Below, in pieces: positions 25,268 to 36,228 of a DNA stretch of 64,000 bases. Position numbers and translations under genes: made by a program. Below the pieces are notes generated by a model that had not been told where the DNA came from, ran no database searches, and worked only from the letters and a program-made list of their open reading frames with translations. This DNA is from Escarpia spicata (lineage: Eukaryota; Annelida; Polychaeta; Sabellida; Siboglinidae), in contig OZ023214.1 of assembly GCA_963995525.1 (NCBI GenBank), forward strand, positions 51,939,502 through 52,003,501, read 5' to 3'. Each line of letters begins with the position of its first letter. Positions within the stretch are counted from its first letter, which is position 1.

Positions 25268-25782
25268 TCAACAGATTGCAGCAAGTTCTCTGAGAAAACT
25301 GCTGCCCCCTTTCCACTTAGATGTAGGCCATCTCTCATGTACATATCTTCCCTCCCAACAAAGTATCCCCATAAATCTACGAATCCCACCCCCTCTTCTT
25401 TACACATCTGCTCAACTAGTGCGTTGATCGCCATCCTCTTGCAGTTTCTATATGTCGGCCCCCTTCCTCCCATTACTGGCAAAATTCCTGAGAGGATAAT
25501 CTGTTCTACTCTTGTCTTCTTTAACTTCTTCACTAACTGTCTGTACTTCTGAACTATCCCAGTTGTTCCCTCCCTCTCTGCGTTATTTGTCCCTACATGT
25601 ACTAGTATAGACCCTCCCTTGCCATGCCCCAGTACCTTCTCTACCCTTTCAGTTACATGTTCTATCCTAGCCCCCGGTAGACAAACAGCGACGTCCTCCC
25701 CCTCGCTTAGAGTCTTATCTGTCTTTCTCATAATCGAATCGCCCATAAACACCCTCTCTTTCCTCATTGCCCCCTCAATCAC
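25237..25782 (-). CDS. CR1-like ORF1, SGNH-hydrolase/esterase part
   Basis: The 181-residue frame has the SGNH-hydrolase signature: GDS with the nucleophile Ser at 14-16, GTNN at 64-67 and DGLHL at 151-155 (Asp151, His154). Esterase domains of this type are known in ORF1 of CR1-like LINEs. The listed start is a GTG; the frame stays open further upstream (about 25870) with plausible sequence (YNQTDANRRKSYTEG). It is therefore probably the C-terminal half of one PHD-esterase protein separated by a frameshift rather than an independent gene. It ends with TAG at 25239-25237, inside the start of ORF2. Confidence 0.85.
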   Translation of the reverse strand: MIEGAMRKERVFMGDSIMRKTDKTLSEGEDVAVCLPGARIEHVTERVEKVLGHGKGGSILVHVGTNNAEREGTTGIVQKYRQLVKKLKKTRVEQIILSGILPVMGGRGPTYRNCKRMAINALVEQMCKEEGVGFVDLWGYFVGREDMYMRDGLHLSGKGAAVFSENLLQSVDSGTGCIYLN

Positions 25783-26432
25783 TCCCTCAGTGTAGCTCTT
25801 TCTACGGTTTGCATCTGTCTGGTTGTAATCGTCACAATCTCGTCCGTTCCATTCTTTCCTGATGCTGTTTCTCTTGTCACCTTTCTTCCTGTCATCGTCC
25901 CTCCCGACTTCTCTTCTGTCACATGTACTCTCACTTCCTTTCTTCCCGTCATCTTTCCTCCCATTGCATTTCCTTCTCTCCTCTCCCGTCTCTTTTCCCC
26001 TCCTACCTCTTTCTCTACGGTCACTTTCTCTCCTGCCACCTTCACACCTGTCACATTTCCTGCCGTCGATCCTCCACTTTCTTCGCCTCCGATCACCTTC
26101 CCTCCTCTCAGTCTCCTTTCCTCGGTCTTGTTGCCACTACTCTGCTCCTTCAGTTTCACAGTATTCCCAACTTTATCCCTGTCGTCTCTCTCCATTCCGT
26201 CTGTCTTCTTGCTGATTCTCATCTCCATCCCCTTCACAATATCTACCAACCTAGCTACCTCTTTCTCCAGACATTTCACCTTCCAACACCCCACGCACTG
26301 AAAGGTGAATCCCTCTTCCTTGGTTTCTGTCCATGACTTCGTACAGCCGGATAAGGCAAAATCTACCCAACTGTGGCAGTTGTCGCACACCAAGTGTCTC
26401 TTTGCCTTGACTTGCCGCTTGCAAGGCGCCAT
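25779..26432 (-). CDS. CR1-like ORF1, PHD-like zinc finger part
   Basis: The 217-residue frame starts MAPCKRQVKAKRH and has a Cys/His cluster (C16, C19, H20, C30, C46, C49, C54) that fits a PHD-like zinc finger. A short coiled-coil-like stretch (KCLEKEVARLVDIVKGMEM) follows, then a highly charged Lys/Glu/Gly-rich tail. The tail after about 25870 is likely read in the wrong frame, since the neighbouring frame leads into the esterase domain. Nucleic-acid or protein binding is inferred from the family. Confidence 0.82.
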   Translation of the reverse strand: MAPCKRQVKAKRHLVCDNCHSWVDFALSGCTKSWTETKEEGFTFQCVGCWKVKCLEKEVARLVDIVKGMEMRISKKTDGMERDDRDKVGNTVKLKEQSSGNKTEERRLRGGKVIGGEESGGSTAGNVTGVKVAGEKVTVEKEVGGEKRRERREGNAMGGKMTGRKEVRVHVTEEKSGGTMTGRKVTRETASGKNGTDEIVTITTRQMQTVERATLRE

Positions 26433-27360
26433 ATCAGAATTTATTTAATAATAATAATCTAATTAGCTATTTAAAATAGTTTTGTCAACTGTGTTTACAC
26501 CATTCACTGTCTATGTAGTCTTTAAGAAGACTGTTTTCTGTGCACAAATGTTACACTTTTCATAAGATTGCGTATGCTAGACTGCCTTATTTATTTAGGT
26601 TATACAGCGCCCTAGCGAATAAGAGAGACACTAGCTACATAAACTTAGTTCGCCCGATTATCGCAAATGCTTAATTTTAACAACAAAGCTACCTTATCAA
26701 AATGTCTAGCAGGTACTGACTTACACAGATATTATCTTATGTAGGTAGTTTATGGTTGTTACTTTATCACCTATATATTCTACCACATAACGAGGTTTGT
26801 TAAATCTTGTTTACAAACTTATCGTAGCCGGCGTAAGCTAACGTACCCTATTATCACTCACTAGACTAAAGTGTCCTAAAATACTTTATCTAACTAACTT
26901 TAAGCACAACTGCTACTCAATATATGTTTACTGCTACTTTATGAATGATATTAAGGCAAGAATAATACTTATCAATCAGTAATTCCACTTGCTTATGAAC
27001 TTTGATACACCACCAATTTCAACGTTCTATCTCCGCCAAATATAGCCTCGCATATACAAGTACACATTCCTCCAGGCCAGGCACTCGCCTTTCATTTCAG
27101 GGAATGCCGAGAGTAGAGGTCACCAAAAAACATATTTTTCTTAGGCTATTTGAAACCTAACTAAAATGCAATAAACACATATTTGGTGTACATAACCATA
27201 CTAACAGTTATATCACTTTACAGTAAATATAAAATTGTTTTATGATGAGAATCCCTAACATAACTAATGCACGTTGGCAGTTGTTTACAGACAATATTGG
27301 ATAATAGACTTACAACTAATTATTTGGTGCATATTTCTTGTTTCTTGATAACATTATATG
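26433..27360. other. No gene; may include the 5' UTR of the CR1-like element
   Basis: AT-rich. There is no second copy to define the element's 5' boundary in this window. Confidence 0.4.
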
Positions 27361-27499
27361 CATATGTGTGGCGGCCTAGGAAAACCAGTCACATTGACAA
27401 AAAATAATATGTATTTTTATTCAAGAAATGGAAACAACATTATTTTTATTTCCAATACAGTTTATTGTATTCAAATATTCCCACCAGAACTAGTTACAA

Positions 27500-27870
27500 G
27501 AATTTAAAGAGGGCCCCTATCAAAAAAAATTTCAGGAGAAAAATCACTTTTAAAGTCGAGTCATTATTCATATGAAAACAAAACTTCATGATGGTATAAC
27601 AAAATATCTGCTGCTATTACCATATACAATCCAGTGAAGCAAATGTAGCTGTGTTTGTTATATTTAGCTTACAGAAATAATTATTAAATTCTGATGGCTA
27701 CTTTTAAAGTTACAAGACTTTAAAGAGGGCACCCATCAAACATTATTGCAGGAAAAAAGTACTCGTAGTGTCAAAATAAAATCTTGCTGCAGTATTAATA
27801 TTATATCAAAATATCCAGTGCTATCACCATGTCCAATGTAGTGAAGAAAATGTAACTATGTATCTCAGCT
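27500..27870. repeat. Internal diverged direct repeat of the TIR transposon
   Basis: About 27500-27680 and 27705-27870 share TTTAAAGAGGGC, CATCAAA, CAGGA and later (A/T)CCAGTG(A/C) and ATGTAGCTG/ATGTAACTA blocks in the same order, with a period of about 210 bp. Confidence 0.7.
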
Positions 27871-28177
27871 GTTGTTGTTTGGGTCTGAAGAGAGGCGTTT
27901 GTGTTCTCATCTTGCGTCTCGGGTTGTCATAAACAGTTTGACTGTCACCATTGACAGATTCGTTCACTTCCTCTGCTAGCTCCGGGTCAAAGTCGTCCTC
28001 GCTCGAATCAGACAAGTCCGAATCATTGTCATCATTGCCGATCGGGTGTGTCATAAAGTAGTCATTCACAAGTTCGTTGAGGATGTCCCCACTTGCGATA
28101 TACTGCATGTTCACCAATGCCAACGCGTTGAACCACCGAGCAAGATCGTTCGACTTCGCCGTCTTCGGTCCATCCAT
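27824..28177 (-). pseudogene. Acidic open frame inside the TIR transposon (transposase N-terminal remnant?)
   Basis: 117 residues starting MDGPKTAKSNDLARWFNALA. The middle is very acidic (DDNDSDLSDSSEDDFDPE), followed by a short basic PRRKMR stretch. Acidic N-termini are common in cut-and-paste transposases, and the location inside a TIR element suggests an origin there, but I see no catalytic DDE/D core and no family signature. The end of the frame runs into the second copy of the internal repeat (27705-27870). Confidence 0.5.
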
Positions 28178-28779
28178 GGTTAGGGGCGTAGCCTTATTGA
28201 TTTTTCGAAGATGGTAAACACGAAACTAAATTCGTCCCGTAGTCTGTATTTCCAACGAAATCCGGTTCGATAACACGTTAAACTGTTAAGAAATATGTAC
28301 AGATATAAACTACAGCAACATCAAACTAAACTAATAATTAATCGAACTACACAAACAACAACAATATAAATTCCAAATAAAATTCCGTTAACTTTCACTG
28401 CGCACTCAATTTTCTTCCAATGTATTCATGCGTACTGCTGCTAGGGAACTGCGTGCTGTAAATAGATTTCGAACGGTATGTCATATATGGGCATGGGAAC
28501 TTCTGTCCTAGGTTTTAAGCGTTCGCAAAATAGAGCGCTTTTAATTCTAAAACGCTGCAACCTAGGACGAACTTCACGGTTACAAAAACACAAAAAAGTA
28601 CAACTTTCACTTAGGTAATCAGGAAACTATTTGGTGAACTTATAAATAAGTATGTTAGCTAAAAGATTGCAGCAAAATCTCAAAATCAACCCGATGATGC
28701 AAAATCAACTTTATGACGTGTTTGCGGGCAATTACGCCTGGCGACTTCCGACTAGTTTTCCTAGGCCGCCACACATATG

Positions 28780-29459
28780 GTATGTCACGGAATATAGATG
28801 TAGCAAGGTTAATGCTTGTTAGTTGTAGGTTTTAAGTTATTATCCTGGGGCAGTCAAAGAAGACCCTACAATCATTTGAGGGTACTCTTTGTAAAGAGGA
28901 AAGAGAGGAGTTGTAGTAGTGCGATTTAGTGAGGTTTGCCTGCCCCAGACCCTACTGTGGCAACCAAACAAGACCGTTCTGGGGCAGTCAAGATTGCCTA
29001 ACATTTGACCACAGTAGTATATCATATGTAGGGATGATAAGAATTAAGGATGTAATTGCTAAACGGTGTGACAAATAGCATCGTACAATGGGCTCACTAG
29101 ACATTCTGCTGTTCTAGTCCGACACACACAGTTTGAAGGTTACTGAGAGAACACACAAGCAATGTATATGACAATCACCATGCCAGCAAACACCAGGAAA
29201 TAAGACAATCACGACATCCTAACGTCGTTTTTGACACTTCCTGTACAACTAGGTGAAAGGTAACAATTTAAATGAGGCTAACAAAAATCACACAAGCCGC
29301 TCAATCAATAGGCTGTAAAACCAAAAACATGTTCGGTGGTTGCTAAAAATAATATACTGCGTCTGCAGCCTGTCTGGCAGCTAGACGCACACGGCTGTCG
29401 ACCACATCAATTATATATGCAATCAATCCAGGTTGACTAGGTGCAGAAGAGCACAGAAC
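28780..29459. other. No supported gene
   Basis: CTGGGGCAGTCAA occurs twice (near 28846 and 28979). No other structure is recognised. Confidence 0.45.
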
Positions 29460-30050
29460 CGGCACACAACCGCACAATCAGCACACAACCGGCGCACAAC
29501 CAGTGCACAACTGGCGTACAACCAGTGTACAACTAATGCACAACTAGCACACAACCAGTGTACAATTAGTCACTGACGGTGCAATGATTCAGCCACAAAC
29601 ACAACCAGTGCCACTGACAGTGCAATGACCCAGCCACAAACATAACCAGTGCCACTGACGGTGCAATGATCCAGACACAAACACAACCAGTGTAATTGAC
29701 AGTGCAATGATCCAGCCACAAACACAACCAGTGCCACTGATGGTGCAATGATCCAGCCATAAACACATCCAGTGCCACTGATGGTGCAATGATCCAGCCA
29801 CAAACACAACCAGTGCCACTGACTGTGTAATGATCCAGCCACAAACACAACCAGTGCCATTGACAATGCAATGACCCAGCCACAAACACAAACAACACCA
29901 CTGATGGTGCAATGATCCAGTCACAAACACAACAAGTGCCACTGACAGTGCAATGATCCAACCACAAATGCACCCAGTGCCACTGATGGTGCAATGATCC
30001 AGTCACAAACACAACAAGTGCCACTGACGGTGCAATAATCCAGCCATGAT
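29460..30050. repeat. Minisatellite, 41-bp unit x about 12 with degenerate leader
   Basis: From about 29565 the units contain GTGCAATGATCCAGCCACAA and ACACAACCAGTGCCACTGA. The leader (29460-29565) is diverged short CACAACCAGTGTACAACTA repeats. Minus-strand open frames across it are artefacts. Confidence 0.92.
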
Positions 30051-30198
30051 CCTTACCATGGCACACTAATTAGTTATGCCTGTATCAGCCCTCAGCCCCT
30101 CGTTTGACACATTGCTCAAACAATTAATACATGCAACGTTCCAAATGCAGAATATGCTGCCTGAAGGTCTGATTGTAATCAGTGAGCCACCGAGACAA

Positions 30199-30988
30199 AT
30201 CTAGGATACAACTGCAATGACCGGGCTAGAAACCTACTACCCTGGCAGCTTGGTTACGCATCTAGGATACAACTGCAATGACCGGGCTAGAAACCTACTA
30301 CCCTGGCAGCTTGGTTACGCATCTAGGATACAACTGCAATGACCGGGCTAGAAACCTACTACCCTGGCAGCTTGGTTACGCATCTAGGATACAACTGCAA
30401 TGACTGGGCTAGAAACCTACTACCCTGGCAGCTTGGTTACGCATCTAGGATACAACTGCAATGACTGGGCTAGAAACCTACTACCCTGGCAGCTTGGTTA
30501 CCCATCTAGGATACAACTGCAATGACCGGGCTAGAAACCTACTACCCTGGCAGCTTGGTTACGCATCTAGGATACAACTGCAATGACCGGGCTAGAAACC
30601 TACTACCCTGGCAGCTTGGTTACGCATCTAGGATACAACTGCAATGACTGGGCTAGAAACCTACTACCCTGGCAGCTTGGTTACGCATCTAGGATACAAC
30701 TGCAATGACTGGGCTAGAAACCTACTACCCTGGCAGCTTGGTTACCCATCTAGGATACAACTGCAATGACCGGGCTAGAAACCTACTACCCTGGCAGCTT
30801 GGTTACGCATCTAGGATACAACTGCAATGACCGGGCTAGAAACCTACTACCCTGGCAGCTTGGTTACGCATCTAGGATACAACTGCAATGACTGGGCTAG
30901 AAACCTACTACCCTGGCAGCTTGGTTACGCATCTAGGATACAACTGCAATGACCGGGCTAGAAACCTACTACCCTGGCAGCTTGGTTA
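30199..30988. repeat. 61-bp minisatellite x 13 with four-unit higher-order repeat
   Basis: Units contain ATCTAGGATACAACTGCAAT and ACCCTGGCAGCTTGGTTACG and are almost identical. Two diagnostic sites vary, GACCGGG/GACTGGG and TTACGC/TTACCC. From the second unit on, the states run CG, CG, TG, TC and repeat, giving a 244-bp higher-order unit. Confidence 0.95.
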
Positions 30989-31815
30989 TCCACTCATATT
31001 CCCTCTCCAGTGTGGTAGCCAAAAACAACAATTGACATCTTTATGGGCCTACACCTGAACAGTCCTGATTCTAAACTGACAAAAAGATAACAACTAACTG
31101 TTCTGTTTTGGATATCACCAGAGGTTAAATATAAAGCCACCAGATTTCTGTTGCAGAACATCTGAGAGTTGGGTTTCTGTAAAACATTCTTACCTGTACA
31201 GTGACCATATCCCGCGGAGAAGTTGCCACACACAATAACTAAGCGTGTGAGCCGATTAACACACCTCTACTCCCTCTAGTAACCTACACAAAAACTAACC
31301 TCCCACGCATGCCTGCCAATTACACAACTATTTTCTGCGTGCTGTGAAAAACGCTCGTCTGCAGGCCTACAACGGAGAGGAGACGAAATGAGACAAACAC
31401 ACTATAGTGGTGTTCAATCAGTCGGGGTACTCATGCGTGCTGGGAGGTATTTACACGCCAGCCTTTGATGACAACAACATTACTATAAACCGCCTCCACT
31501 CAGTTGTGTCCCTAAGCACAGAGGGGCCTACCTCACATGCAGCTAATGTTTCGTCTGTATTTTCTTGCCCCTGGTGTCAATTACACAAGGTTTTTAGTGT
31601 CGTCTCACGCCTAGGACTTTAAAAATCAATATGTGTAATTTTGGTGCCCGGCAATAAACAGCAGGGTGGGGTGCATTCGTGGGGTGACTTTGTGGAGAAA
31701 CTTTTTTGCATGGCAAGGGGCGGTTTTGCAGCAGAAAACAAAAAGATAAGTACTTAATAATAAATGTGTATTTTGATAAAAATTGTATACTGTGCAATGT
31801 ATCTGTGTCCTTATG
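30989..31815. other. No confirmed gene; possible alternative donor at 31194
   Basis: Minus-strand TGTACAG|GTAAGA at 31194/31193 follows an open frame (CGNFSAGYGHCT) that would also join the ATXN1 acceptor in phase, but the frame has no ATG. Otherwise nothing is recognised. Confidence 0.3.
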
Positions 31816-31817
31816 TG

Positions 31818-32060
31818 ATGACAATCATGGTTAAACAATCATGGTTAAACAATCATGGTTAAACTCCCTAAAAGATTTAGGGAAGGACTGCAATTTCAAA
31901 CAAATAAGTCTTGAGTTTTTTAATGAAAGATGGCTATAGTTTCACATGATTTTAATGTAATTGGGAGTTTATTCCAGATTTTGTGTGTAGCTATGGAGAA
32001 AGCTTATTTGCATAGGTTAAGCTTAGTTTTTTGTTGAAAACTAGGTCGATTCTGAAGAAG
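31818..32060 (-). mobile_element. Decayed 3' end of a second LINE type with 14-bp tail repeats
   Basis: Reading the minus strand gives AFSIATHKIWNKLPITLKSC and, after a few stops, KTQDLF. This is the typical C-terminal WNxLP ... F...K...LF region of CR1/L2-like reverse transcriptases. It is followed by three copies of GTTTAACCATGATT (about 31862-31820), a 3' tail repeat. Stops show it is dead, and its tail differs from the other CR1-like copies here. Between 32061 and 32735 nothing else is recognised except a short (TA)n near 32591. Confidence 0.65.
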
Positions 32061-32735
32061 ATGCATGAATCAGTGGCAGTGCCAGACATAGTTGCATGTC
32101 GCAAATAATATGTTTACGGGATGAGTAAATAGCCATGTTGTGCTCTCGACTGTGTTTATGTTGGCACTTCAGACGAGACAGTCATATACTCACTCGTTGA
32201 CCTTGTACCTGCAATTCCTCTCAGTTTTACACACAAAGCTCATAGTTTATTTTCTATAGCACTAGATAATGTTTACAAATATTTCACACTAGACTTTGTT
32301 TGGTGAGGGACAGGTAAGAGATGGCACTGTCAGGTCACTACTCGCACTAGATGTACTTCTAACATTGTTACAATGTCAGGGTCAAGGGGCGAGGGTGAAG
32401 GTCACTCGACACGGAGAGCTGAAGAGATACACATACTCCACATACTGTCACGTTGAGAGAAACATCAAGAGACAGAATATCTTACTTGAACTCAGTCAAC
32501 ACACCAGTGTGGATAAACTGTCCAAATACACCAAGTGTTTGTTTGTAACTGCAAATATAGTATTATCTATTAACAATATGATGCAATATGATATATATAT
32601 ATATATATTCTAACTATGATAATACACATTCTCTAGTTCACTCAACTGTATAAATGCATATCTGGCTTAAAGACAGTTAGTCTTTCGACAGTAATTTTTG
32701 CATGGCTGAATATTTTGTTAGGATTGTGCTCAAAT

Positions 32736-34712
32736 TAACAGGTCTGCCAGAGGTAGTGTACAGCGCTTTGAACAGGTCTGCCAGAGGTAGTGTACAGCAC
32801 TTTGAACAGGTCTGCCAGAGGTAGTGTACAGCGCTTTGAACAGGTCTGCCAGAGGTAGTGTACAGTGCTTTGAACAGGTCTCCCAGAGGTAGTGTACAGC
32901 GCTTTGAACAGGTCTGCCAGAGGCAGTGTACAGCGCTTTGAGCAGGTTTGCCAGAGGTAGTGTACAGTGCTTTGAACAGGTCTGCCAGAGGTAGTGTACA
33001 GCACTTTGAAACAGGTCTGCCAGAGGTAGTGTACAGCGCTTTGAACAGGTCTGCCAGAGGTAGTGTACAGCGCTTTGAGCAGGTCTGCCAGAGGTAGTGT
33101 ACAACGCTTTGAACAGGTCTGCCAGAGGTAGTGTACAGCGCTCTGAACAGGTCTGCCAGAGGTAGTGTACAGCACTTTGAAAAAGGTCTGCCAGAGGTAG
33201 TGTACAGCGCTTTGAACAGGTCTGCCAGAGGTAGTGTACAGCACTTTGAACAGGTCTGCCAGAGGTAGTGTATAGCGCTTTGAACAGGTCTGCCAGAGGT
33301 AGGGTACAGCGCTTTGAACAGGTCTGCCAGAGGTAGTGTACAGCACTTTGAACAGGTCTGCCAGAGGTAGTGTACAGCACTTTGAACAGGTCTGCCAGAG
33401 GTAGTGTACAGCACTTTGAACAGGTCTGCCAGAGGTAGTGTACAGCACTTTGAACAGGTCTGCCAGAGGTAGTGTACAGCACTTTGAACAGGTCTGCCAG
33501 AGGTAGTGTACAGCACTTTGAACAGGTCTGCCAGAGGTAGTGTACAGCACTTTAAAACAGGTCTGCCAGAGGTAGTGTACAGCACTTTGAACAGGTCTGC
33601 CAGAGGTAGTGTACAGCACTTTGAACAGGTCTGCCAGAGGTAGTGTACAGCACTTTGAACAGGTCTGCCAGAGATAGTGTACAGCGCTTTGAATAGGTCT
33701 GCCAGAGATAGTGTACAGCGCTTTGAATAGGTCTGCCAGAGATAGTGTACAGCGCTTTGAATAGGTCTGCCAGAGGTAGTGTACAGCGCTTTGAAACAGG
33801 TCTGCCAGAGGTAGTGTACAGCACTTTGAACAGGTCTGCCAGAGGTAGTGTACAGCACTTTGAACAGGTCTGCCAGAGGTAGTGTACAGCGCTTTGAAAC
33901 AGGTCTGCCAGAGGTAGTGTACAGCACTTTGAACAGGTCTGCCAGAGGTAGTGTACAGCACTTTGAACAGGTCTGCCAGAGGTAGTGTACAGCACTTTGA
34001 ACAGGTCTGCCAGAGGTAGTGTACAGCACTTTGAACAGGTCTGCCAGAGGTAGTGTACAGCACTTTAAAACAGGTCTGCCAGAGGTAGTGTACAGCACTT
34101 TGAACAGGTCTGCCAGAGGTAGTGTACAGCACTTTGAACAGGTCTGCCAGAGGTAGTGTACAGCACTTTGAACAGGTCTGCCAGAGATAGTGTACAGCGC
34201 TTTGAATAGGTCTGCCAGAGATAGTGTACAGCGCTTTGAATAGGTCTGCCAGAGGTAGTGTACAGCGCTTTGAAACAGGTCTGCCAGAGGTAGTGTACAG
34301 CACTTTGAACAGGTCTGCCAGAGGTAGTGTACAGCACTTTGAACAGGTCTGCCAGAGGTAGTGTACAGCACTTTAAACAGGTCTGCCAGAGGTAGTGTAC
34401 AGCACTTTGAACAGGTCTGCCAGAGGTAGTGTACAGCACTTTGAACAGGTCTGCCAGAGGTAGTGTACAGCACTTTGAACAGGTCTGCCAGAGATAGTGT
34501 ACAGCGCTTTGAATAGGTCTGCCAGAGGTAGTGTACAGCGCTTTGAAACAGGTCTGCCAGAGGTAGTGTACAGCGCTTTGAACAGGTCTGCCAGAGGTAG
34601 TATACAGCACTTTGAACAGGTCTGCCAGAGGTAGTGTACAGCACTTTGAACAGGTCTGCCAGAGGTAGTGTACAGCACTTTGAACAGGTCTGCCAGAGGT
34701 AGCGCTTTGAGC
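32736..34712. repeat. 34-bp minisatellite, about 58 copies
   Basis: Unit contains AACAGGTCTGCCAGAGGTAG and TGTACAGCACTTTG. Near-identical over almost 2 kb. Blocks with GAGATAG and GAATAGG variants recur (33660-33800, 34170-34280, 34490-34560), showing larger duplications. Because 34 is not a multiple of 3 and the minus strand of the unit has no stop, all three minus frames stay open for hundreds of codons. That is a property of the repeat, not evidence for a protein. Confidence 0.96.
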
Positions 34713-36070
34713 AGTTATAAGGTCTGGATGCTATGCTAAAAGATACTTGTTAATAATATATTTCATAATGTAAATAAAGTGCAAAACTATGCTCAGCTGT
34801 GATACTTATTAATTTTATACAGTGTGCAGAAAGTATTTTCTGCTTTGGCTAGAACTTAATAAATTCTAGCACATGTTTTATTGGAATCTCTTTGAATAGA
34901 AATCAACTTTGTATTGATAAAGGTTGCGTTACCTTCCTGTATATTTTAGTACACTCGACAGAGTTTCCTGGCATTGGCGACTCGATTTCTTCCTTTAGCA
35001 TTAAATGGACCTGTTCTCTTGTGTCATGTGATCATGCTAGTGTCATGTGATCATGCTAGTGGTGACCACATGACCACATCAACTTCAATAATCCATCGCA
35101 ATATCCCTGTACTGTTCATTACCTTTTGATTACATTACCAAATTTACCATGCATCACAAACGGATATTACATGGTGTCAAATAAAAAGTAGGGACATTCA
35201 CATTTTACGTACTTACTAATCTGAGCATCACTCTTAGCCTTGGCCAGGAAACATGCAGAGTGCAAAGGAAATTACACCCAGCTTGATTAGGTGGGATTCG
35301 TAGAACCACGCTAAACTTTTACACGTAGTCACCTCAAGTAACTATTCCCTTTTCACCGGCGCAAGTCATGCATGTAGCCCTCTATTAACTACCAGGATCG
35401 CCTGCCAAGTCTAGTATACAAACAAGGTACGTAGTACTCCACGGGGCTTTGTACACCCTACATGTGCCACAGGCATTCTCTCTTGGGTTTTCGCTTGGCC
35501 AAGTTTTTCTACTAGAAATAAATAATTTGTCAGCATGTCGATGCTTCATGACGTAGATGAGAATTAATAATTAGGCGACTGTAGACATATTAGCACTGCC
35601 TAATCAGGCTGACACGCTGTGTGCGTCTATCTGAGATGACGACCAATGCACCAGGCGAACAGTCATCTCATCACCTCTGTTCTAAATCACGGCTCTAAGT
35701 CAACATGGAACTAATAACCTGCAACAGAAGTCTTATATCACATCATCTAAAACACAATAGCAAGGGATGCCAACGAAATAAAATAAATCCATTGACCTGT
35801 AAACGAACAACAACACACATTCCTCCTGACAGTCAATAAGGGAATGAAATATTGTTATTATATTGTTAGATAAATAGAGACTGTTACAAACTCTCCAAAT
35901 AGTCCTACCGTTAATGAGGCAATAGGCTTGCTGTAGTATTTGGGACTCTCAGATCGATGATGACTGCCTTGCTCCCTTCCAATAAATCTCAGATGTTTGA
36001 GGAGCAACAAGGATATGACAGACACCAATCACCAGTCCAGCTACGATGGATCAGTGTGCAACAAACCCTC
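34713..36070. other. No supported gene
   Basis: Only a 19-bp doublet, TGTCATGTGATCATGCTAG, at about 35021-35060 stands out. Confidence 0.45.
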
Positions 36071-36228
36071 TCACTCATTTTGGTCACCCCTCTCACTTTA
36101 GCCACCCCTTTCACTTTGGCCACCACTCTCACTTTGGCCACCACTCTCACTTTGGCCACTACTCTAACTTTGGCCACCACTCTCACTTTGGCCACCACTC
36201 TCACTTTGGCCACCATGTCACTGTAGCC
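36071..36228. repeat. Minisatellite, 18-bp unit (CCACTCTCACTTTGGCCA)n
   Basis: About eight units. Since 18 is a multiple of 3, every frame is a clean peptide repeat. From 36229 to 37480 no confirmed gene; a minus-strand donor-like CAG|GTAAGA lies at 36798/36797. Confidence 0.9.

Larger units (their letters stand above)
22261..26432 (-). mobile_element. Near-complete CR1-like LINE (PHD + esterase ORF1, EN + RT ORF2)
   Basis: A minus-strand non-LTR retrotransposon with ORF1 parts at 26432-25237 and ORF2 at about 25267-22358. Its 3' UTR ends in an 11-bp-arm hairpin (TGCCATCCAGA / TCTGGATGGCA at 22281-22291 and 22299-22309) and two ATCTTGTTAA tail units (22280-22261). PHD plus SGNH-esterase ORF1 is a known feature of CR1-like elements. 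The 5' end is not fixed: any 5' UTR lies beyond 26432, and no target-site duplication is evident. Only two breaks are seen, a likely ORF1 frameshift and one ORF2 stop, so it looks young compared with the other copies. Confidence 0.95.
27367..28773. mobile_element. DNA transposon with 19-bp perfect terminal inverted repeats
   Basis: Left TIR TGTGGCGGCCTAGGAAAAC (27367-27385) and its exact reverse complement at 28755-28773 bound 1,407 bp. CATATG flanks both ends (27361-27366 and 28774-28779). Because CATATG is palindromic, the target duplication could be TA, ATAT or CATATG, so the superfamily is not decided. The element has one short open frame on the minus strand and an internal diverged duplication, so it is probably a non-autonomous, deleted derivative. 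Confidence 0.9.

Noticed and set aside
30199..30988. Regular 61-bp units resembling a CRISPR array
   Set aside because: The whole 61 bp is repeated with no unique spacers, and the context is animal DNA.
31190..31233. Alternative first exon of ATXN1 ending at 31194
   Set aside because: The donor and phase fit, but the frame has no ATG before an upstream stop; kept only as an alternative to the exon at 58890-58905.
32677..34644. 655-codon open frame on the minus strand
   Set aside because: It is entirely the 34-bp minisatellite read in a stop-free orientation; the other minus frames are also open. No start context, domain or non-repeat sequence supports it.
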